NCBI GenBank assembly: GCA_020853395.1
Contig: JADYYY010000002.1
Span: forward strand, 332,609-396,608
Length of the DNA stretch: 64,000 nucleotides
Reading direction: 5' to 3'
Source: Acidobacteriota bacterium
GTDB lineage: Bacteria > Acidobacteriota > Vicinamibacteria > Vicinamibacterales > SCN-69-37
Shown here: positions 45,056 through 55,720 of the stretch, one piece after another
Position numbering within the stretch: position 1 is the stretch's first letter
Layout: every line of letters begins with the position of its first letter
Notes under the pieces: model-generated
Database searches by the model: none
Seen by the model: only the letters and a program-made list of their open reading frames with translations
What the model was told of the DNA's origin: nothing
Translations under genes and position numbers: made by a program

Positions 45056-46233
45056 TCTTCCGCAAAGGGCTGAATCTCAAGGACGAGGTCGCCGGCGACC
45101 TGGCTGCCGCCTATCACAGCCAGATCGTGGAAACCGTGCAGGCGAACGGCTTCCTGCACGAGCGTGGACGGCTGACGCTTCATCTCGCCCGCGAGTTCGG
45201 CTTCTGCTACGGCGTCGATCGCGCGGTGGATTACGCCTACCAGACCCGTCGCCGGTTCCCCGACCGGCAGGTCTACCTCACCGGCGAGATCATCCACAAC
45301 CATCACGTCAACGATCGGCTGCGCGCGCAGGGGATCCGCTTCCTGAGCGATCCCGGCGAGCACTGGAGCCGCCTCGGTCCGGAGGACGTCGTCATCCTGC
45401 CGGCCTTCGGCGTCGCGGTCTCCGACCTCGTCGCGCTCGAACGGCAGGGCTGCACGCTCGTCGACACGACGTGCGGCTCCGTGTTGAACGTGTGGAAGAA
45501 CGTCCGCCGCTATGCGGAGGACGGCTTCACGTCGGTCATCCACGGCAAGGTGCACCACGAGGAAACGCGCGCGACGGCATCGCAGGCCACGCGGACGCCG
45601 GGCGCCCACTACCTCGTCGTGCGCGACGAAGCCGAGGCGGCCACCGTGTGCGACTTCATCCGTCGCGGCGGCGACGGTCCGGCGTTCGTGGCGGCATTCG
45701 GCGACGCCGCGTCGCCCGGCTTCGACCCGCGTCGCGATCTCGTCCGCGTCGGGTGCGCCAATCAGACCACGATGCTGATGAGCGAATCGCTCGCGATCGG
45801 CGAGATGTTGCGCAGGGCGATGGCCGATCGGTACGGCGCGGCGGCGCTGCCGGATCACTTCCGGGCCTTTGATACCATCTGCAGCGCCACCCAGGAGCGC
45901 CAGGACGCGGTCATGGCGCTGCTCGACGAGCACCAGATCGACCTGGCGGTCGTGGTCGGCGGCTACAACAGCAGCAACACTTGCAACCTCGCTCGCATCT
46001 GCGCCGAGCGTGTCCCGACGTTCCACATCGCCGATCCGGGGTGTCTGCTGTCGGCCCGCGAGATTCGGCATCGGCCCATCGGCCTGCCCTCGACGGCACA
46101 GGTCGGCGAGATGGTGACGGCGGGGTGGCTGCCGCCCGGTGCGGTCTCCATCGGCTTGACGGCTGGGGCCTCGACGCCCAACAGCGTGGTCGGCGAAATC
46201 ATCGAACGGCTCGAATCGCTGACCATTTGGTAA
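45043..46233 (+). CDS. ispH: HMBPP reductase IspH (long form)
   Basis: IspH is the iron-sulfur enzyme that ends the MEP pathway, making IPP and DMAPP. The 396-aa product is the long type also seen in cyanobacteria and plastids. The cluster ligands are Cys55 (FGFCYGVDRAV), Cys144 (DTTCGSV) and Cys280 (DTICSATQERQD). Substrate-binding His lie in EIIHNHHVND and HGKVHHEE. The ATG at 45043 gives the expected start, RKGLNLKDEVAGDLA soon after. Confidence 0.95.
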   Translation: MPSVIFRKGLNLKDEVAGDLAAAYHSQIVETVQANGFLHERGRLTLHLAREFGFCYGVDRAVDYAYQTRRRFPDRQVYLTGEIIHNHHVNDRLRAQGIRFLSDPGEHWSRLGPEDVVILPAFGVAVSDLVALERQGCTLVDTTCGSVLNVWKNVRRYAEDGFTSVIHGKVHHEETRATASQATRTPGAHYLVVRDEAEAATVCDFIRRGGDGPAFVAAFGDAASPGFDPRRDLVRVGCANQTTMLMSESLAIGEMLRRAMADRYGAAALPDHFRAFDTICSATQERQDAVMALLDEHQIDLAVVVGGYNSSNTCNLARICAERVPTFHIADPGCLLSAREIRHRPIGLPSTAQVGEMVTAGWLPPGAVSIGLTAGASTPNSVVGEIIERLESLTIW

Positions 46234-46265
46234 ACACTCGCGGCATTGGGAGCGTATTTTCGGGC

Positions 46266-46802
46266 GTGATTGGCCGTCAGTTGCTCTTCACAGAATTGTC
46301 ACGAATCGCGGGCGCCGTGCTGTCCGTCTCATTGATCATCGGCGGGTCGCCGCTGGCGGTGGCGGCGGCCCTTGCCGCACGTCCTCATCAGGGACAGGCG
46401 CCGCCCGATCGGTCTCGGGACCTCGGCCAGGCGCCGTTCGGCTGGCAGTGGTGGAACGACCCCAACGTCAAGTCGGATCTCAAGCTCAGCGACGAGAAGG
46501 CCAGGGTCATCGAGGGGATTTTCCAGAAGCGTCAGGCCGAGGCCAAAGCGTGGTGGGAGCAGCTCCAGAGGGAGCAGGATCGGCTGACGCGGATGACGCG
46601 CGAACGGGTGGCCGACGAAGCGACGTACGCGCTTCAGGTCTCCAAGGTGGAGACGCTGGCCGCGCGGCTGCGCGAGGGCCGCACCCTGATGCTCTATCGC
46701 ATCTACCTCGAGTTGCAGCCGGAGCAATTCAAGAAGCTGCAGGACTTGATGGACCGCCGCCGAGACGGCGGCCGCGGGCGAGGCGCCGACCCGGGGCGTT
46801 GA
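46266..46802 (+). CDS. Spy/CpxP-like periplasmic protein
   Basis: This 178-aa protein has a signal-like N-terminus (AGAVLSVSLIIGGSPLAVAAALA). A WQWWNDPNVKSDLKLSDEKARVIEGIFQKRQ segment in the style of Spy/LTxxQ proteins is followed by a long helical region and a basic GGRGRGADPGR tail. Spy-like proteins are periplasmic chaperones or metal-stress sensors. The GTG at 46266 is the best start. It opens the efflux cluster, 64 bases before tolC. Confidence 0.78.
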   Translation: MIGRQLLFTELSRIAGAVLSVSLIIGGSPLAVAAALAARPHQGQAPPDRSRDLGQAPFGWQWWNDPNVKSDLKLSDEKARVIEGIFQKRQAEAKAWWEQLQREQDRLTRMTRERVADEATYALQVSKVETLAARLREGRTLMLYRIYLELQPEQFKKLQDLMDRRRDGGRGRGADPGR

Positions 46803-46866
46803 CGATGCGGCTGGCCGGCGGTCGCCGGCACACCGTGGTTTCAGTTCTTTCAGGAGTGAGAACGGC

Positions 46867-48450
46867 ATGATGAACGTGCTTCGGAAGGCGAAGGTCTGGA
46901 CGCTCATGGGAGCGCTGTCCGTGGGTGCGCCGGCAGCCGCCCAACCACAGCAGACACCCGCCCCGCCGCCCGATCGCTATGTCGTCGGCCAGGCCAGGCC
47001 GACCGTCGATCCCGGAGGCCGGCTGCTCGACATGACGCTCGAGGAGGCCATCCAGATCGCGCTCGAGAAGAACCTGGATCTCAAGGCGGCGCGCCTCACG
47101 CCGCAGGCCGTGGACTATCAGTTGCAGGCCGCGCGCGCGGCCTTCAACCCGCGGCTGACGAGCAACTACCAGTACAACAACCAGAAGGCGCCGAACAACA
47201 GCACGCTCGAGCCCGGCCTCACGACGCTCACCACGCTGCGGCAGAACTTCAACGGGGCGATGACCCAGTCGCTGCCGTGGTATGGCGCCACGGCGGGCCT
47301 CACGTTCAACAACAACCGCACCGCGACCAACTCCAGGACGACGGTGTTGAACCCGAGCTACGGTTCGAACCTGCAGGCGAACTTCTCGATGCCGCTGCTC
47401 GCCGGGTTCCTCACCGACCAGACGCGCAACACGATCAAGACAACGACCATCCAGCGGCAGATCGAGGACGTGCGGCTCGTGGCGACCATCGAGAACACCA
47501 AGGCCAGCGTGCGCACCGCGTACTGGAACCTGCGGCAGGCGATCGAGCAGATCGAGATTCAGCGGCGCGCGCTCGACCTGGCCAACCGGCTGTATCAGGA
47601 CAACCGGATCAAGGTCGAGATCGGCACGCTCGCGCCGATCGACACCGTCCAGTCCGAGGCGCAGGTGGCTGCCGCCGAGCAGCAGTTGCTCAACGCCGAG
47701 ATCGCCTGGCGGACGGCCGAGCTGAACTTCAAGCGCCTGCTCGTCAGCGGTCCGGAGGACGAGCTCTACAGCGCGACGATCAACCCCACCGAGCAGGCGG
47801 CCGTGGCGCCGCGGACGGTGGACATCCCGAACGCCGTGCGCACGGCCATCGCCGAGCGGACCGACCTCGTGCAGTCGCGCAAGAACATCGAGATCTCCGA
47901 GCTGGGGCTCACGCTGAGCAAGAACCTGACGAAGCCGCAGCTCGACTTCTCGTCCTTCTACACGCTGGCCGGCCAGGGCGGACAGCGGCTCGTGCAGGGA
48001 TCGAACGATCGGCTGCCTGGCGGGTACAAGGACGCGCTCTCGCAGATCGGCAACATCACGAATCCGACCTGGAACATGAACTTCACCTTCACCTACCCGC
48101 TGGGCATGGCGGCAGCGAAGGCCAACTACGCGCGGGCGCAACTGCAGTTCGATCAGTCGCAAGCGCAGCTCAAGGCCCAGGAGCTGACCGTGTCGGCCGA
48201 CGTGACGAACGCGGGGCTCGCCGTCGACAACACGTACAAGCAGTACCTGGCGGCGCAGAAGTCGCGCGAAGCGTCGGAGCGCAACGCGGAAGCCGAGCAG
48301 ACGCGCTTCGACGTCGGCATGTCGACCAACTACAACGTGGTGCAGGCGCAGAACACCCTGACGCAGGCGCGCCTGAGCGAGCTGCGGGCCATCATCAGTT
48401 ACCTGAACGCGATCGCCGAGTTCGAGCGGGTTCAGCGCGTGGGCCGCTAG
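46867..48450 (+). CDS. TolC-family outer-membrane efflux protein
   Basis: This 527-aa protein has a signal peptide, the first helical repeat after LDMTLEEAIQIALEKNLDLKAAR, and two OEP repeats with long coiled helices (RQAIEQIEIQRRALDLANRLYQDNRIKVEIG and RFDVGMSTNYNVVQAQNTLTQARLSEL in outline). It would form the trimeric outer-membrane channel for the RND pump and/or MacAB encoded next to it. AGGAGTGAG precedes the ATG. Confidence 0.93.
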   Translation: MMNVLRKAKVWTLMGALSVGAPAAAQPQQTPAPPPDRYVVGQARPTVDPGGRLLDMTLEEAIQIALEKNLDLKAARLTPQAVDYQLQAARAAFNPRLTSNYQYNNQKAPNNSTLEPGLTTLTTLRQNFNGAMTQSLPWYGATAGLTFNNNRTATNSRTTVLNPSYGSNLQANFSMPLLAGFLTDQTRNTIKTTTIQRQIEDVRLVATIENTKASVRTAYWNLRQAIEQIEIQRRALDLANRLYQDNRIKVEIGTLAPIDTVQSEAQVAAAEQQLLNAEIAWRTAELNFKRLLVSGPEDELYSATINPTEQAAVAPRTVDIPNAVRTAIAERTDLVQSRKNIEISELGLTLSKNLTKPQLDFSSFYTLAGQGGQRLVQGSNDRLPGGYKDALSQIGNITNPTWNMNFTFTYPLGMAAAKANYARAQLQFDQSQAQLKAQELTVSADVTNAGLAVDNTYKQYLAAQKSREASERNAEAEQTRFDVGMSTNYNVVQAQNTLTQARLSELRAIISYLNAIAEFERVQRVGR

Positions 48451-48471
48451 TCGGTCTCCGGTCGGAGTCGC

Positions 48472-49839
48472 ATGCGTAAAGCTCTCGTTGGTCTCATCGT
48501 CGTTGCGGCGCTCGGTGGCGGCGCCTGGTGGTATCTCAGCCGCGGCACGGAAGCCGGCGCCACGGCGCCGGCGAGCGGCGGTGCGGCGGCCGGCGGCCGC
48601 GGGGGCGCCGCGGGAGGGCGCGGCCGCGGCGCGTCCATTGCCGTCGAGACGGCGGTCGCCAGCCGCCACGCCATCACCGACTACATCACCGTCGTCGGCA
48701 ACCTGATCGGCGAGACGACGGTCGACGTCGTCCCGCGCGTCGCCGGCCGCCTCGAATCGGTCCCCGTGAAGCTGGGCGATCGCGTCACCAAGGGGCAGCT
48801 CATCGCGAAGGTCGAGGACCGGGAGCTGCGCGAGCAGGTCAATCAGTCGGAAGCGAACATCGAGGTCAACAAGGCGACCGTCACGGCGCGCGAGAACGAT
48901 CTCAAGGTCGCGCAGAACGTGCTCGACCGCGCGGTCACGAGCTACGAGCGCGGCCTCGTCTCGAAGCAGCAGCTCGAGGACGCCGAAGCGCGGTACAACT
49001 CGGCGGCCTCCCAGGTGACCGTCGCGAAGGCGCAGCTCTCGTCCACCCAGGCGCGGCTCGACGAGCTGAAGATCAATCTCGCGAACACGAACCTGCTGTC
49101 GCCGATGGACGGCGCCATCAGCCGCCGCAATCTCGATCCCGGCGCCTTCGCCGGCATCAACACGGTCGTCGTCTCGCTCGTGGACATCGGCACCGTGCGG
49201 CTGATCGCGAATCTCGTGGAGAAGGATTTCAAGCGCGTGCTGCAGGGCGCGCAGGCCGTCGTCGAAGTGGACGCCTTCCCCGGCGAGCAGTTCACGGGAC
49301 GCGTGTCCCGGGTGGCGCCGGTGTTCGACCCCGCCACGCGCACGGCCACGATGGAGATCGAGATTCCCAACCCGGGCTTCCGGCTCCGGCCGGGCATGTA
49401 CGCGCGGGTGCGGCTCGTCGCCGACCACAAGCAGGATGCGCTGACCGTGCCGCGCAACGCGGTCGTCGACATCGACGGCCGGCGCGGCGTGTTCCTGATC
49501 GGCGAGGGCAACGTCGCCAAGTTCCAGCCGGTCACGTCCGGCCTGTCGGACGGCGAGCGGGTGGAGATCCTCGAAGGGTTGGGCGACGGCACGCGGATCA
49601 TCACCGCGGGGGCGCTCGCATTGCGCAACGGCGATCGAATCACCCTGATCGGCAACGAGGGTCGGGGCCGCGGGGGCCGGAACGGCCGCGCGGGCGGCGC
49701 CGAGAACGGCGCGGCGGCCGCGCCGCCTGCGGCCACGGCCGGCGACGTTCAGCCCACCGGCACGTCGGGCGCCGACGGCAGCCGCCGCGGCGGTCGCGGC
49801 AGCGGCCGCCGCGGCGACGCCGGCGCGAACGCACAGTAG
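48472..49839 (+). CDS. RND efflux periplasmic adaptor (membrane fusion protein)
   Basis: This 455-aa adaptor has an N-terminal membrane helix and a Gly/Arg-rich stretch (GGRGGAAGGRGRGAS). The lipoyl halves (VVPRVAGRLESVPVKLGDRVTKGQLIAKVED and LLSPMDGAISRRNLDPG in outline) flank a hairpin of coiled helices, and a beta barrel follows. The last 60 residues are a disordered RG-rich tail. It precedes the RND pump gene and follows tolC by 21 bases. Confidence 0.93.
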   Translation: MRKALVGLIVVAALGGGAWWYLSRGTEAGATAPASGGAAAGGRGGAAGGRGRGASIAVETAVASRHAITDYITVVGNLIGETTVDVVPRVAGRLESVPVKLGDRVTKGQLIAKVEDRELREQVNQSEANIEVNKATVTARENDLKVAQNVLDRAVTSYERGLVSKQQLEDAEARYNSAASQVTVAKAQLSSTQARLDELKINLANTNLLSPMDGAISRRNLDPGAFAGINTVVVSLVDIGTVRLIANLVEKDFKRVLQGAQAVVEVDAFPGEQFTGRVSRVAPVFDPATRTATMEIEIPNPGFRLRPGMYARVRLVADHKQDALTVPRNAVVDIDGRRGVFLIGEGNVAKFQPVTSGLSDGERVEILEGLGDGTRIITAGALALRNGDRITLIGNEGRGRGGRNGRAGGAENGAAAAPPAATAGDVQPTGTSGADGSRRGGRGSGRRGDAGANAQ

Positions 49840-49896
49840 AGTGGCGGCGCGGCGCCTGCCCGCCGCGCGGAGCGTGAGTCCAAGGAGTTCACCGGT

Positions 49897-52800
49897 ATGA
49901 GCATTCCTCGAGTCGCCATCGAACGTCCCGTCACGATGTTCATGATCTCGGCGGTCATCGTGCTGCTGGGCCTGCTCTCCCTCTGGCGTCTGCCAGTGGA
50001 CCTCATGCCCGACGTGAGCTACCCGAGCGTCACGGTCCGCGTGCAGTACTCCGGCGTCGGCCCGGCCGAGATCGAAGAGCTGATCGTCCGGCCGCTCGAG
50101 CAGAGCCTCGCGGCGGTGCCGGGCCTCGAGCAGATCAACTCGAGCGCCAACGAGGGCAGCGCCAACGTGCAGTTGAACTTCGCCTGGGGGACGAACCTCA
50201 GCGAGGCGGCCGACGAGGTGCGCACCCGCATCGACCGCGTGCGCGGCCGGCTGCCCGAGGATGCCGATCCGCCGTCGATCTTCAAGTTCGACTCCTCGTC
50301 GCAGCCGATCATCAGCCTTGGCGTCGAGGGCGACTTCGATCGCGTCACCCTGCGTGAGATCGCCGAGTACGAGCTCGTGCCCCGGTTCGAGCGCGTCGAG
50401 GGCGTGGCGGCCGTCACCGTCATGGGCGGGCTCCGCCGGCAGATTCACGTCGAGCTGTCGAAGGAGAAGATCACGGCGCTCGATCTGTCGGTCGACCGCG
50501 TCGTGCAGGCCATCCGGACCGAGAACCAGAACATCCCGCTCGGCGAGGTCGACGAAGGCGACACGACCTACCTGCTGCGCAGCCAGGGGCAGTTCCAGAA
50601 CCTCGACCAGATTCGCGACCTCGTCGTGCTGACCAAGAACAGCGTGCCGGTCTACCTGCGCGACATCGCCGACGTGCGCGACACGACGGAGGACGTCCGG
50701 TCGTTCCAGCGCATCAACGGCAAGCCGGGCGTCCGCATGCAGATCACGAAGCAGTCGGGCAAGAACACGGTCGCGATCGCCGCCGCCGTCCGCAACGAGA
50801 TCGAGCGCACGAACCGCGAGGTGCCGAAGGTGCGCCTGTCGGTCATCAACGACCAGTCGAAGTTCATCGAGCGGTCGATCGCCTCGGTGCGCGAGCACGT
50901 GTACATCGGCTCGTTCCTCGTCGTCGGCATCATCTTCCTGTTCCTGCGGAACCTGCGGGCGACGTTCATCGTCTGCCTCTCGATTCCGATTTCCGTCATC
51001 GGGACGTTCGCGCTGCTCTACTTCGCGGGCTTCACGCTGAACACGATGACGTTCGGCGGCCTGGCGCTCGGCGTCGGCATGATCGTCGACGCCTCCATCG
51101 TCGTGCTGGAGAACACGTTCCGCCACATGGAGAAGGGCAAGTCCCGGATGCAGGCGTCGATCGACGGCAGCGAGGAGGTCTGGTCCGCGATCCTCGCGTC
51201 GATCCTCACGCACATCGCGGTGTTCGTGCCGCTGCTCTTCCTGACCGGCGTCTCGAGCGTGCTGTTCGTGCAGTTGTCGGTCGTGGTCATGTTCTCGCTC
51301 GCGATGTCGCTGTTCGTCGCGGTGACGATCGTGCCGGTGCTCTGCTCACGGCTGCTGTCGCTGCCCGTCGAAGCGCACGAGCGCCGGGGGATGACCGGCA
51401 AGCTCTTCACCGCCACCGAGCGGCTGCTCGAGCGGATGGACGACAAGTACCGCGCGATCATCCACACCGCGCTGCAGCACCGGCCCACGGTCATCGGCGC
51501 GTCGGCCGGCCTGACGCTGCTGGCCTTCCTGATCCTGCCGACGATTCCGAGCGAGATGCTCCCGCAGACCGACGAGGGCGAGGTGCAGGTCACGGCCCGC
51601 CTGCCGCCCGGCACGCGCATCGAGCGCAGCGAGGCCATCGCGCTGCAGATGGAGGAGATCGTCCGCGCGAACGTGTCGGAAGCCACGACGATCATGAGCA
51701 ACGCGGGCGGCGGCGGCTTCGGCCCCGGCGGCGGCGGCAACTCCACGGCCAGCGTCACGATTCAGCTCACGCCGCGCACCGATCGGCAGCGCACGAGCGA
51801 CCAGATCGCCACCGACCTGCGGCGCGTGCTCACCGGCCTGCCGGGCGTGCAGATTTCGACGCGCGCCTCGGGCGGCAACCAGCAGCTCACGCGGCTGCTG
51901 AGCGGCGGCGGGGGCGACAGCCGCCTGGCCGTCGAGATCCGCGGCAACGACCTCGATCAGGCCAAGCGGATCGCCGACGACGTGCTCGCGGTGGTGCGGG
52001 AGGTGCCGGGCATCGCGAACCCGCAGCTCGGCCGCGAAGAGGGCCGGCCGGAGCTGGCCATCCGCGTCGATCGGCCGAAAGCCGCGCTGCTCGGCCTCTC
52101 GGTCTCGGGCGTGGCCAACACGATCCGCACGAACATCAGCGGCACGCAGGCAGCCCTGTTCCGCGAGCGCGGCCAGGAGTACCCGATCATCGTCCGGCTG
52201 CGCGAAGAGGATCGCGAGCGCTCCGAGTCGGTCAACGGCGTGCTGATCAGCACGCCGCAGGGCCAGGTGCTCCCGGCGCGCACGGTGCTCGATCTCAACC
52301 CGCAGTCGGGCCCGACGCAGATTCAGCGGAAGAACCAGCAGCGCATCACGCGCGTGAACGCGGAGCTCGACGCCGACGCGACGCTCGGCGACGTGGTTCG
52401 CGACGTCCAGTCGCGCCTGCCGCAGCTCGACGTGCCGCAGGGCTTCACGGTCGGCTTCGGCGCCGAAGTCGAGCAGCAGGCGCAGGCGTTCCAGCAGTTG
52501 CAGGTGCTGCTGATCCTCGGCGTGCTGCTGGTCTACGCCGTCATGGCGTCGCAGTACGAGTCGCTGCGCGATCCGTTCATCGTCATGTTCTCGGTGCCGG
52601 TCGCGGCGATCGGCGTCGTGCTCGCGTTGAAGCTGACGTCAACGGCGTTCAGCCTGCAGGCGTATATCGGAGTGATCATGCTGGCCGGTATCGTCGTGAG
52701 CAACGCGATCCTGCTCGTGGACTACACGAACGTGCTGCGCCGGCGTGACAAGCTGCCGCTGCGGGAAGCGGTCGAGCTGTCGGGCCGCACGCGGCTGCGG

Positions 52801-53025
52801 CCGATTCTGATGACGTCGATCGCCACCATGCTCGGGCTCGTGCCCATGGCGCTCGGCATCGGCGAGGGCGCCGAGCTGCAGGTGCCGCTCGCGCGCGTCG
52901 TCATCGGCGGCCTCCTGGCGTCCACGCTCGTGACGCTGGTGCTCGTGCCGGCGGTCTACACGTTGTTCGAGGAAGGGTTCCGGGGCGGGCGTCACGAGGC
53001 GCACTCGACTCCCGAGCAGGCCTAG
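49897..53025 (+). CDS. RND efflux pump, HAE1 type
   Basis: This 1042-aa proton-driven pump has the usual two sets of six helices and two large periplasmic loops. Motifs: opening [41 protein letters not shown] in outline, the TM4 segment [25 protein letters not shown] with the proton-relay Asp, and the second-half [16 protein letters not shown] Gly-rich loop ([13 protein letters not shown]) lies in the second porter domain. It exports amphiphiles or drugs; substrates are unknown. Confidence 0.95.
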   Translation: MSIPRVAIERPVTMFMISAVIVLLGLLSLWRLPVDLMPDVSYPSVTVRVQYSGVGPAEIEELIVRPLEQSLAAVPGLEQINSSANEGSANVQLNFAWGTNLSEAADEVRTRIDRVRGRLPEDADPPSIFKFDSSSQPIISLGVEGDFDRVTLREIAEYELVPRFERVEGVAAVTVMGGLRRQIHVELSKEKITALDLSVDRVVQAIRTENQNIPLGEVDEGDTTYLLRSQGQFQNLDQIRDLVVLTKNSVPVYLRDIADVRDTTEDVRSFQRINGKPGVRMQITKQSGKNTVAIAAAVRNEIERTNREVPKVRLSVINDQSKFIERSIASVREHVYIGSFLVVGIIFLFLRNLRATFIVCLSIPISVIGTFALLYFAGFTLNTMTFGGLALGVGMIVDASIVVLENTFRHMEKGKSRMQASIDGSEEVWSAILASILTHIAVFVPLLFLTGVSSVLFVQLSVVVMFSLAMSLFVAVTIVPVLCSRLLSLPVEAHERRGMTGKLFTATERLLERMDDKYRAIIHTALQHRPTVIGASAGLTLLAFLILPTIPSEMLPQTDEGEVQVTARLPPGTRIERSEAIALQMEEIVRANVSEATTIMSNAGGGGFGPGGGGNSTASVTIQLTPRTDRQRTSDQIATDLRRVLTGLPGVQISTRASGGNQQLTRLLSGGGGDSRLAVEIRGNDLDQAKRIADDVLAVVREVPGIANPQLGREEGRPELAIRVDRPKAALLGLSVSGVANTIRTNISGTQAALFRERGQEYPIIVRLREEDRERSESVNGVLISTPQGQVLPARTVLDLNPQSGPTQIQRKNQQRITRVNAELDADATLGDVVRDVQSRLPQLDVPQGFTVGFGAEVEQQAQAFQQLQVLLILGVLLVYAVMASQYESLRDPFIVMFSVPVAAIGVVLALKLTSTAFSLQAYIGVIMLAGIVVSNAILLVDYTNVLRRRDKLPLREAVELSGRTRLRPILMTSIATMLGLVPMALGIGEGAELQVPLARVVIGGLLASTLVTLVLVPAVYTLFEEGFRGGRHEAHSTPEQA

Positions 53026-53033
53026 TCACCTAT

Positions 53034-54866
53034 ATGAAGAAGCTGATCGCGGGTCTCGTGCTGTTGGCGGCCGCTGGGGGCGGCGCCTACTACTACTACA
53101 CCTACGGCAAGACCGAGGAGAAACCCCAGGTCGTCCAGGCGACCATCACGCAGGGCACGATCATCGAGCAGGTCCAGGCGACCGGTACGCTCGAAGCGTG
53201 GCGGACCGTGCAGGTCGGGCCGCAGGTGTCGGGCACGATTCAGTGGCTCGGCGCGGACTTCAACTCGATCGTCCGCGCCGGTGAGACCATCGCCCGCCTC
53301 GACCCCTCGTTGCTGCAGACGCAGGTCGACATCCAGACCGCCAACATCGAGCGGCAGGAGACCGAGATCGCCAGCCAGCGGGTGCAGCTCGAGGACGCGC
53401 AGCGCAACCTCGCGCGCACCAAGGAGCTGTTCGAGAAGGGCCTGGCGAACCAGACGCAGCTCGAGCAGGCGGAGCTCACGGTGAAGACGCGGCAGGCGCA
53501 GATCGCGTCGGCGGACAAGCAGCTCGTGCAGGCGCGGGCGAACCTCTCCCAGGCCAAGCTGAACGTGTCCTACACGGAAGTGAAGGCGCCGATCGACGGC
53601 GTCGTCGTCAACCGCCGCGTCGACATCGGCCAGACCGTGCAGTCGAGCATGAACATCACGCCGTTCTTCGACATCGCGACCGATCTGCGGGCGCTGCGGT
53701 TGTCGGCGCAGGTCGACGAAGCAGACATCGGCAAGGTGCAGCCCGGCATGCCGGTGGCCTTCACGGTGGACTCCTACGCCGGGCAGACGTTCCAGGGCAC
53801 GGTCAGCGCGGTGCGGCTGAACGCCTTCACGCAGAACAACGTCGTGACCTACCCGGTGTGGATCGACGCGCCGAATCCGGATCTCAAGCTGCGGCCGAGC
53901 ATGACCGCGACCGTGCGGATCCGTATCGCCGCGGCCGAGAACGTGGTGCGCGTGCCGAACCAGGCGCTCAGGTTCCGGCCGACGAACGACATCTACACGG
54001 CGCTCGGCCTGACGCCGCCGCCGCCCACGGCGGGTGGACGCGGCCGCGGCGGACGTGAGGGCGGCGCGGTGAACGGCGCCCCCGAGACGAACGCCTCGCC
54101 CGCCCAGGGCGGCCAGCGGCAGCAGATGGCGGCCAATCGGGCCGGCACGCGCGGGCAGGCAGCGGCCGGCGATCCGCAAGCCCAGGGCCGCGAACAGCGG
54201 CAGGCGCCGGCGCAGGGCGGCGAGGGCCGAGCGAATTCTGCCGGCGGCCGCGGCGGCTTCGGCGCGGGCGAAGGTCAGGGCTTCGGGCGCGGCCAGTTCG
54301 CGAACCTCTCGCCTGAGGAACGGCAGCGTCTGCGCGAGCAGTTCGGTGGCGGCCGCGGCGGCAACGGCCAGGGCGGCCGCGGCGGCGCCAACGCCGGTGG
54401 CTTCCAGGGCCGGCGTGGCGGCAACGCGCAGAACGTCGCGGCCGCGGCGCCCCAGGGCCGGAGCCTCAGCCGTTCGGGCGCCGATCTTCCGCCGCTCGAG
54501 GGCGCGAGCAAGATCGACGAGCTCTTCCAGCCGACGCCGCAGCGGATCACGCCGGGCTCGGTGTGGACCTGGGATGAAGCCGGCAAGAAGCTCACCGAGA
54601 TCCGCGTCACGACGGCGTTGACCGACGGCCAGTTCAGCCAGCTCGTCAGCGGCGATCTCAAGCCGGGCCAGCAGGTCGTGACGAACGTGATCGTCCCGAT
54701 CAGCCAGGCCCAGCGGAACCAGCAGAACAACATCTTCGGCAACCAGGGCCGCGGCGGATTCGGCGGCATGCAGCCCGGCTTCGGTCCTGGCGGCATGCCC
54801 GGCGGCGGCACGCCTGGTGGCGGTGGCGGCGGCAATCGCGGCGGCGGCGGCCGCGGCGGCGACTAA
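53034..54866 (+). CDS. macA: MacA-like adaptor with large Gly-rich insertion
   Basis: This 610-aa adaptor has a membrane helix (1-24), a lipoyl domain around VGPQVSGTIQWLG, a coiled hairpin (about 95-180), a second lipoyl half (VKAPIDGVVVNRRVDIG) and a beta barrel (215-320). Residues 329-488 are a low-complexity Gly/Gln/Arg insertion with many RGG groups; the membrane-proximal domain resumes at about 495-560. A second Gly-rich tail ends the protein. The insertion contains FANLSPEERQRLREQF, similar to Spy LTxxQ motifs. It is followed by MacB genes. Confidence 0.92.
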   Translation: MKKLIAGLVLLAAAGGGAYYYYTYGKTEEKPQVVQATITQGTIIEQVQATGTLEAWRTVQVGPQVSGTIQWLGADFNSIVRAGETIARLDPSLLQTQVDIQTANIERQETEIASQRVQLEDAQRNLARTKELFEKGLANQTQLEQAELTVKTRQAQIASADKQLVQARANLSQAKLNVSYTEVKAPIDGVVVNRRVDIGQTVQSSMNITPFFDIATDLRALRLSAQVDEADIGKVQPGMPVAFTVDSYAGQTFQGTVSAVRLNAFTQNNVVTYPVWIDAPNPDLKLRPSMTATVRIRIAAAENVVRVPNQALRFRPTNDIYTALGLTPPPPTAGGRGRGGREGGAVNGAPETNASPAQGGQRQQMAANRAGTRGQAAAGDPQAQGREQRQAPAQGGEGRANSAGGRGGFGAGEGQGFGRGQFANLSPEERQRLREQFGGGRGGNGQGGRGGANAGGFQGRRGGNAQNVAAAAPQGRSLSRSGADLPPLEGASKIDELFQPTPQRITPGSVWTWDEAGKKLTEIRVTTALTDGQFSQLVSGDLKPGQQVVTNVIVPISQAQRNQQNNIFGNQGRGGFGGMQPGFGPGGMPGGGTPGGGGGGNRGGGGRGGD

Positions 54867-54905
54867 CCGCGCGGCGGCGTCGGCGACCTGTTGGAAGAAT
54901 CACGC

Positions 54906-55703
<798 letters not shown>

Positions 55704-55720
55704 GGCGCGAGAGAGAGCCC

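Noticed and set aside
46729-51213. A 1494-codon open frame antisense to the efflux genes
   Set aside because: It mirrors tolC, the adaptor and the pump, is rich in Arg/His/Asp/Gly and has no domain. Long antisense frames are expected in sequence of this GC content.
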